In this document: positions 59,903 through 64,000 of the stretch, one piece after another
How the letters are laid out: each line of letters begins with the position of its first letter
How positions within the stretch are numbered: the first letter of the stretch is position 1
Origin: Gammaproteobacteria bacterium
GTDB taxonomy: Bacteria > Pseudomonadota > Gammaproteobacteria > UBA6429 > Thiohalophilaceae
NCBI GenBank assembly: GCA_024641475.1
Contig: JAHECZ010000001.1
Location: 37,659 to 101,658 of the forward strand
DNA length: 64,000 nucleotides
Direction of reading: 5' to 3'
Program-made: the position numbers and the translations under genes
The notes under the pieces: generated by a model
Databases searched by the model: none
What the model saw: the letters and a program-made list of their open reading frames with translations, nothing else
What the model was told of the DNA's origin: nothing

Positions 59903-60535
59903 TTAATGTGGAATTAAATACTCGGTGGCAGTTTCGGCTAAATTTTTAAAACACGCCTGATAAAGATCGGTTTTTGCGACGGAACTGCTGCCGTGTATGA
60001 TGTCTGCAATTGCTTCTTCATCTAAATGCATTGCTATCGAGTCGCCTTGTTCGCAGCGCTCATAAAGGCGTGTGCCGAAGGCATCAAATGTACGAAAAGC
60101 ATGATAGTCGCCATTGTAGACATGCAATGAGATTAATGTCTGCACCGGCGCCTTGCGCGCATTCGGCAAATAACTCGCACTATAATCACGGACCACACGA
60201 CCTTGATGGTCATAAAGATGAACTTCGATGGAATGCAAATTGTCCGGACTAAGTTTCTCGTATTGCACGACACTCAACACGCGATCGGTGTTTTTATAAA
60301 AATACGTGTCTTCAAGATAAAAATTTGGGTAGTTGGCATAACCGCCTGTCCGTGTCCGTTTATTTACCGACTGTTTGGCAATTTCTTGCTGCTGGAGCTT
60401 GACCAGATTGGCAACAAAATCGTTTTTCACATTGATGCGTTGCTGGCTGACGTGCAACGTATCAGCATCTACACCCTGAATTGTCGCAAACAAGCTCAGC
60501 ACCACACATAGTTTGTTAATGTAATTGCTCCACAT
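59903..60535 (-). CDS. Exported protein of unknown function
   Basis: 210 residues from the ATG at 60535. It starts with a signal peptide (NKLCVVLSLFATIQGVDA) and makes sense as a secreted protein, whereas the longer open frame to 60709 runs into cysS. The mature part is mixed, with several aromatic-rich strands (NFYLEDTYFYKNTDRVLSVVQY), and I do not recognise a family. It follows cysS by 46 bp on the same strand, so it may be read from that transcript. The two Cys residues (CEQ and ACF) could form a disulfide. Confidence 0.65.
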   Translation of the reverse strand: MWSNYINKLCVVLSLFATIQGVDADTLHVSQQRINVKNDFVANLVKLQQQEIAKQSVNKRTRTGGYANYPNFYLEDTYFYKNTDRVLSVVQYEKLSPDNLHSIEVHLYDHQGRVVRDYSASYLPNARKAPVQTLISLHVYNGDYHAFRTFDAFGTRLYERCEQGDSIAMHLDEEAIADIIHGSSSVAKTDLYQACFKNLAETATEYLIPH

Positions 60536-60581
60536 AAAGATACTTATATACCAATACCTGAATTCAGATCGCAATAAAAAA

Positions 60582-61961
60582 TTAGTTGCGTCGCCATGTC
60601 GTGCCACCAGGGCCATCTTCGAGCACCACACCTTTGGCCAGTAAAGCATCGCGAATACGATCAGACTCAGCAAAATCCTTGGCTTTGCGTGCGGCATTAC
60701 GTTGTGCAATCAGGGCGGTGATTGCCACATCATCGCCCTGACTTGCGCCTTGCAGGAAACTGATCGGATCGGTTTGTAACAACCCCAATATATCCGCAAG
60801 CGACTTGAGTTCAAAAGCATAGGCAGAAGCCGTCACTGGATCAGTCTGACGATGACGATTAATCAGATGTGCCAGATCAAACAACACCGACATCGCCTCA
60901 GGTGTCGCAAAATCATCATCGAGCGCGGCAAGAAAACGGGTACGATAGACTGCATCTACCGCACCTGCAGCCGGCGTGACTTCCCTCAATGCGGTGTACA
61001 AGGTTGTTAATGCCGCGCGCGCACTATCCAGTTGCTGATCGGAATAATTCAGCGGACTGCGATAATGACTGGTCAAAATAAAGTAGCGCACGACCTCGGG
61101 CACATAGCGTTTCAGCACATCACGAATCGTGAAAAAATTCCCCAGTGACTTGGACATTTTTTCATTATCGACTCGCACAAACCCATTGTGCATCCACACG
61201 TTAGCAAATGGCGCATCAGTTGCGGCACAGGATTGCGCGATTTCATTTTCATGATGCGGAAATTGCAGATCCATGCCGCCGCCATGAATATCAAAGTGCG
61301 TCCCCAAACACTGCGTGGACATCGCTGAGCATTCGATATGCCAACCTGGCCGTCCAGGTCCCCAGGGCGAATCCCAGCTGGGCTCACCCGGCTTGGCTGC
61401 TTTCCATAAAACAAAATCCAGCGGATCATCCTTGGCTTCATCAACCGCAACGCGCTCACCGGCCCGCAACTCATCCAACTGGCGTCCGGATAATTTTCCA
61501 TAGGGTGCGAAACGGCTGACGTCGTAATACACATCCCCGTTGGCAGCACGATAGGCAAAACCTTTATGCTCCAATTCGGCCGTCATGGCGATAATTTCAT
61601 CCATATAACGGGTGGCACGAGGTTCTTGATTCGGCGACAAGATACCCAATGCTTGGGAATCTTCATGCATGGCGGCAATAAAACGTTCCGTTAGGGTATC
61701 CATCGGCTCATGGTTATCATTGGCCCGTTTGATGATCTTGTCGTCAATATCAGTAATATTGCGCACATAGGTAACCTTGTCTTTGCCATACAACTGGCAC
61801 AGGTATCGATACACAATATCAAACACCACCATCACGCGAGCGTGGCCAATGTGACAATAATCGTAAACCGTCATGCCACAGACATACATGCGTATCTGCT
61901 GCGGGTTTAAGGGTACGAACGGGGCCTTCTGACGCGTGAGTGTGTTATAGATTTGCAGCAT
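60582..61961 (-). CDS. cysS: Cysteinyl-tRNA synthetase
   Basis: 459 residues (E. coli CysS is 461). The class I motif is [11 protein letters not shown] and the KMSKS motif is KMSKSLGN. Zinc-binding Cys/His residues are seen in [16 protein letters not shown] and [13 protein letters not shown]. It charges tRNA-Cys in the cytoplasm. It diverges from ppiA. Proximity to folD, ppiB and lpxH matches the Pseudomonas order I recall. Confidence 0.96.
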   Translation of the reverse strand: MLQIYNTLTRQKAPFVPLNPQQIRMYVCGMTVYDYCHIGHARVMVVFDIVYRYLCQLYGKDKVTYVRNITDIDDKIIKRANDNHEPMDTLTERFIAAMHEDSQALGILSPNQEPRATRYMDEIIAMTAELEHKGFAYRAANGDVYYDVSRFAPYGKLSGRQLDELRAGERVAVDEAKDDPLDFVLWKAAKPGEPSWDSPWGPGRPGWHIECSAMSTQCLGTHFDIHGGGMDLQFPHHENEIAQSCAATDAPFANVWMHNGFVRVDNEKMSKSLGNFFTIRDVLKRYVPEVVRYFILTSHYRSPLNYSDQQLDSARAALTTLYTALREVTPAAGAVDAVYRTRFLAALDDDFATPEAMSVLFDLAHLINRHRQTDPVTASAYAFELKSLADILGLLQTDPISFLQGASQGDDVAITALIAQRNAARKAKDFAESDRIRDALLAKGVVLEDGPGGTTWRRN

Positions 61962-62078
61962 TGTATCGGAACTAGGCTATATGATGATTCTCACAAGGTT
62001 AACTGAATTCCGCGCCTTGCACAAAGCATAAGGCTCACGCAAAATAGTGTACATTGCTGTTTCACATAGGACTAACCC

Positions 62079-62690
62079 ATGAAATTATCTCAACCCTTTC
62101 TCACCGGATTGCTACTATGGCTGGCTGCCACAACAAGTGTACTGGCCGAGCCCAATCCCCAGGTCCGCATCCAGACCAACATGGGAGATATCATCGTCGA
62201 GCTTTACCCATCCAAGGCACCCAAAAGCGTGGCCAATTTTCTCCAGTATGTCGATGACGGTTTTTACAGCAATACGATTTTTCATCGGGTGATTGAGAAT
62301 TTTATGATCCAGGGTGGTGGTTTCACACCGGAATTTTCCCGCAAGGAAACCCGTGCACCTATCATGAATGAAGCGGATAATGGCCTGAAAAATGACCGCG
62401 GTAGTATCGCCATGGCGAGAACACCAGAACCGCATTCCGCCACCGCGCAATTTTTCATAAATGTCTCAAATAATCCACGACTCAATTATACTGCCAAAAC
62501 GCCAGATTTTTGGGGCTACTGTGTCTTCGGCAAAGTTATCAAGGGTATGGATATCGTCGATACAATTCGTAATTTGCCCACCGGCCGTGGCGGACCCTTC
62601 CCGACCGATGTGCCGCAATCAATGGTAACCATCACATCCGTTTCGCGTGTAACCCCTGCCGCAGTACCGGCAAAAAAGAAAGGTAAATAA
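62079..62690 (+). CDS. ppiA: Periplasmic cyclophilin-type peptidyl-prolyl isomerase
   Basis: 203 residues with a cleavable signal peptide (FLTGLLLWLAATTSVLAEP), then a cyclophilin domain with FYSNTIFHRVIENFMIQGGG (the catalytic Arg in FHRV), [20 protein letters not shown] and YCVFGKVIKGMDIVD. The C-terminus is a basic tail (PAKKKGK). It isomerises proline bonds in the periplasm. It is followed after 3 bp by the cytoplasmic homologue, a tandem duplication. Confidence 0.93.
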   Translation: MKLSQPFLTGLLLWLAATTSVLAEPNPQVRIQTNMGDIIVELYPSKAPKSVANFLQYVDDGFYSNTIFHRVIENFMIQGGGFTPEFSRKETRAPIMNEADNGLKNDRGSIAMARTPEPHSATAQFFINVSNNPRLNYTAKTPDFWGYCVFGKVIKGMDIVDTIRNLPTGRGGPFPTDVPQSMVTITSVSRVTPAAVPAKKKGK

Positions 62691-62693
62691 ATT

Positions 62694-63191
62694 ATGATAC
62701 GTATGACCACCAATCACGGCGTGATCGAACTGAGCCTCGATGCTGCCAAGGCACCCGTCACCGTCAAAAATTTCCTGGACTATATCAATGACGGTTTCTA
62801 TAACGGTACGATATTTCATCGCGTCATCAATGGATTCATGATCCAGGGTGGTGGCATGGAACCCGGATTGAAAAATAAAACGACTAAAGCGCCCATCAAA
62901 AACGAGGCGGACAATGGTTTAAAAAACCTGCGAGGCAGCATTGCCATGGCGCGTACCAATGAACCTCACTCGGCAACGGCACAATTTTTTATTAACCTGG
63001 TCGACAATGCTTTTCTGGATCATCGTGCACCGACACCCGATGGCTGGGGTTATTGTGTATTTGGCCAAGTCACCAATGGTATGGATGTCGTCGATGCGAT
63101 TCGCAAGGTTGGCACTACAAACCAGGGGCATCACCAGAATGTGCCGCGTGAAGACGTGATTCTTGAAAAACTCGAGGTTATTGCAGACTAA
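62694..63191 (+). CDS. ppiB: Cytoplasmic cyclophilin-type peptidyl-prolyl isomerase
   Basis: 165 residues, no signal peptide. The active-site block is [20 protein letters not shown], followed by [20 protein letters not shown]. The two adjacent isomerases share much of their sequence. It assists folding in the cytoplasm. lpxH follows after 14 bp, so the three genes probably form an operon. Confidence 0.95.
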   Translation: MIRMTTNHGVIELSLDAAKAPVTVKNFLDYINDGFYNGTIFHRVINGFMIQGGGMEPGLKNKTTKAPIKNEADNGLKNLRGSIAMARTNEPHSATAQFFINLVDNAFLDHRAPTPDGWGYCVFGQVTNGMDVVDAIRKVGTTNQGHHQNVPREDVILEKLEVIAD

Positions 63192-63205
63192 GTCCCGGCG
63201 GGTGC

Positions 63206-63928
63206 ATGGCCACGTATTTTATTTCCGATCTGCATTTACGTGGTGAGCAACCACAATTACTGCAACGCTTTGAATTCTTCACTGAGCATATCGCCCGCGA
63301 TGCCACCGCAATCTATATCCTCGGCGATTTGTTCGAAGTCTGGTTGGGCGATGACATGGTCCTGCCGGATTATCAACCGGCACTGGCTGCGATCAAACGG
63401 TTAACCTCGCGTCACATTCCCGTTTATGTCATGTATGGAAATCGCGATTTTCTGATGCGCGAGGAATTTTGTCGAAACACTGGCGCATGGCTATTGATGG
63501 AACCGACGCAAATCAGCCTTGGCGATCAACCTACCTTGCTGATGCATGGTGATATCTTATGTACCGACGATGTCCGTTATCAACAATTCCGTGCCATGGT
63601 GCGCAATCCGCAATTTCAAACTCAATTTCTGAATAAATCACCGCAAGAACGTTTGACCATCGTGCGCGAATACCGGCAAATGAGCAAAACCGAAATGCAG
63701 TATAAATCTGCCGATATCATGGATGTGAATCAAGCAGCGGTGGAACAAATTTTTACTGAACATCAGGTAACCCGGCTAATCCATGGACACACTCACCGTC
63801 CAGGCATCCACAATTTCACAATAAACAGTAACCCCGTGCAGCGTATTGTGCTCGGCGACTGGGAACAGCATGGCAGTTATTTGCGCTGTGATGATACCAA
63901 CTGCCAGCTGTTAACCTTCACTTGCTAA
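63206..63928 (+). CDS. lpxH: UDP-2,3-diacylglucosamine diphosphatase
   Basis: 240 residues, the usual LpxH length. Calcineurin-like metallophosphatase motifs are present in order: ISDLHL, GDLFEVWLGDD, YGNRDFL, MHGDIL and HGHTHRPG. It makes lipid X from UDP-2,3-diacylglucosamine at the inner face of the inner membrane, in the fourth step of lipid A synthesis. It follows ppiB on the same strand, as in other gammaproteobacteria. The remaining 72 bp of the window hold nothing recognisable. Confidence 0.96.
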   Translation: MATYFISDLHLRGEQPQLLQRFEFFTEHIARDATAIYILGDLFEVWLGDDMVLPDYQPALAAIKRLTSRHIPVYVMYGNRDFLMREEFCRNTGAWLLMEPTQISLGDQPTLLMHGDILCTDDVRYQQFRAMVRNPQFQTQFLNKSPQERLTIVREYRQMSKTEMQYKSADIMDVNQAAVEQIFTEHQVTRLIHGHTHRPGIHNFTINSNPVQRIVLGDWEQHGSYLRCDDTNCQLLTFTC

Positions 63929-64000
63929 AGTGCTGTTCTCAAATGGTGTCCACTTACTACAAGCTGTACGCAAAATAATAAGTTCCACGTCATGCCGGCG

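Noticed and set aside
60536..60709. Longer N-terminus for the exported protein, reaching into cysS
   Set aside because: It overlaps the end of cysS by 128 bp and hides the signal peptide that starts at 60535.
63929..64000. Start of another gene at the right end
   Set aside because: No open frame or signal could be recognised in the last 72 bp.

Overview
The window is chromosomal DNA of a gammaproteobacterium. The block from about 34.9 kb to the right end (dnaQ, rnhA, methyltransferase, mltD, a Yej/Npp-type ABC transporter, fabI, ppiD, hupB, lon, clpX, clpP, tig, tRNAs, folD, cysS, ppiA/ppiB, lpxH) follows a gene order I recall from Pseudomonas. No rRNA, CRISPR array, transposase or phage gene was seen. 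Two tandem NhaD Na+/H+ antiporters suggest a saline or alkaline habitat. I cannot name a genus.

Left region (1-11.5 kb): a nitrogen-scavenging locus. It holds the end of a urea carboxylase, an allophanate hydrolase, a divergent GntR/FCD regulator, a Tat-exported BMP-family binding protein with two permeases and a double ATPase, two cysteine hydrolases and a small cupin. The first hydrolase closely resembles biuret hydrolase BiuH; the second is a paralogue that may act on triuret or another ureide. Together they could take up biuret or related compounds and convert them to ammonia and CO2. An MFS transporter converges on this operon.

Middle region (11.7-34.9 kb): a hybrid sensor kinase, a protein with a PilZ-like tail, the ABC-F ATPase YheS and an orphan PhnD-like binding protein. 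Then comes a 1-kb gene-free stretch of palindromic repeats built around copies of the tRNA-Glu 3' end. It is followed by tRNA-Glu, a small membrane protein, tRNA-Ala, glnS, gltX and tRNA-Val. Next is a lipid cluster (cytochrome P450, acyl-AMP ligase fused to an acyl carrier domain, phospholipase A1, with a divergent DUF374 acyltransferase). A small Hpt/STAS/chemoreceptor group follows. Last are two nhaD genes, the first behind a structured leader with alternative hairpins that looks like a cation-responsive switch.

Right region (34.9-64 kb): mostly conserved housekeeping genes for replication fidelity, cell-wall turnover, peptide uptake, fatty-acid synthesis, protein folding and proteolysis, one-carbon metabolism, tRNA charging and lipid A synthesis. 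It includes seven tRNA genes and an SGNH/MBOAT O-acetylation pair.

The most unusual items are the tRNA-Glu-linked hairpin array (20.26-20.90 kb), the nhaD leader (31.6-31.87 kb), the P450/acyl-AMP-ligase/phospholipase operon (24.7-28.9 kb) and the paired BiuH-like hydrolases (7.0-9.9 kb).
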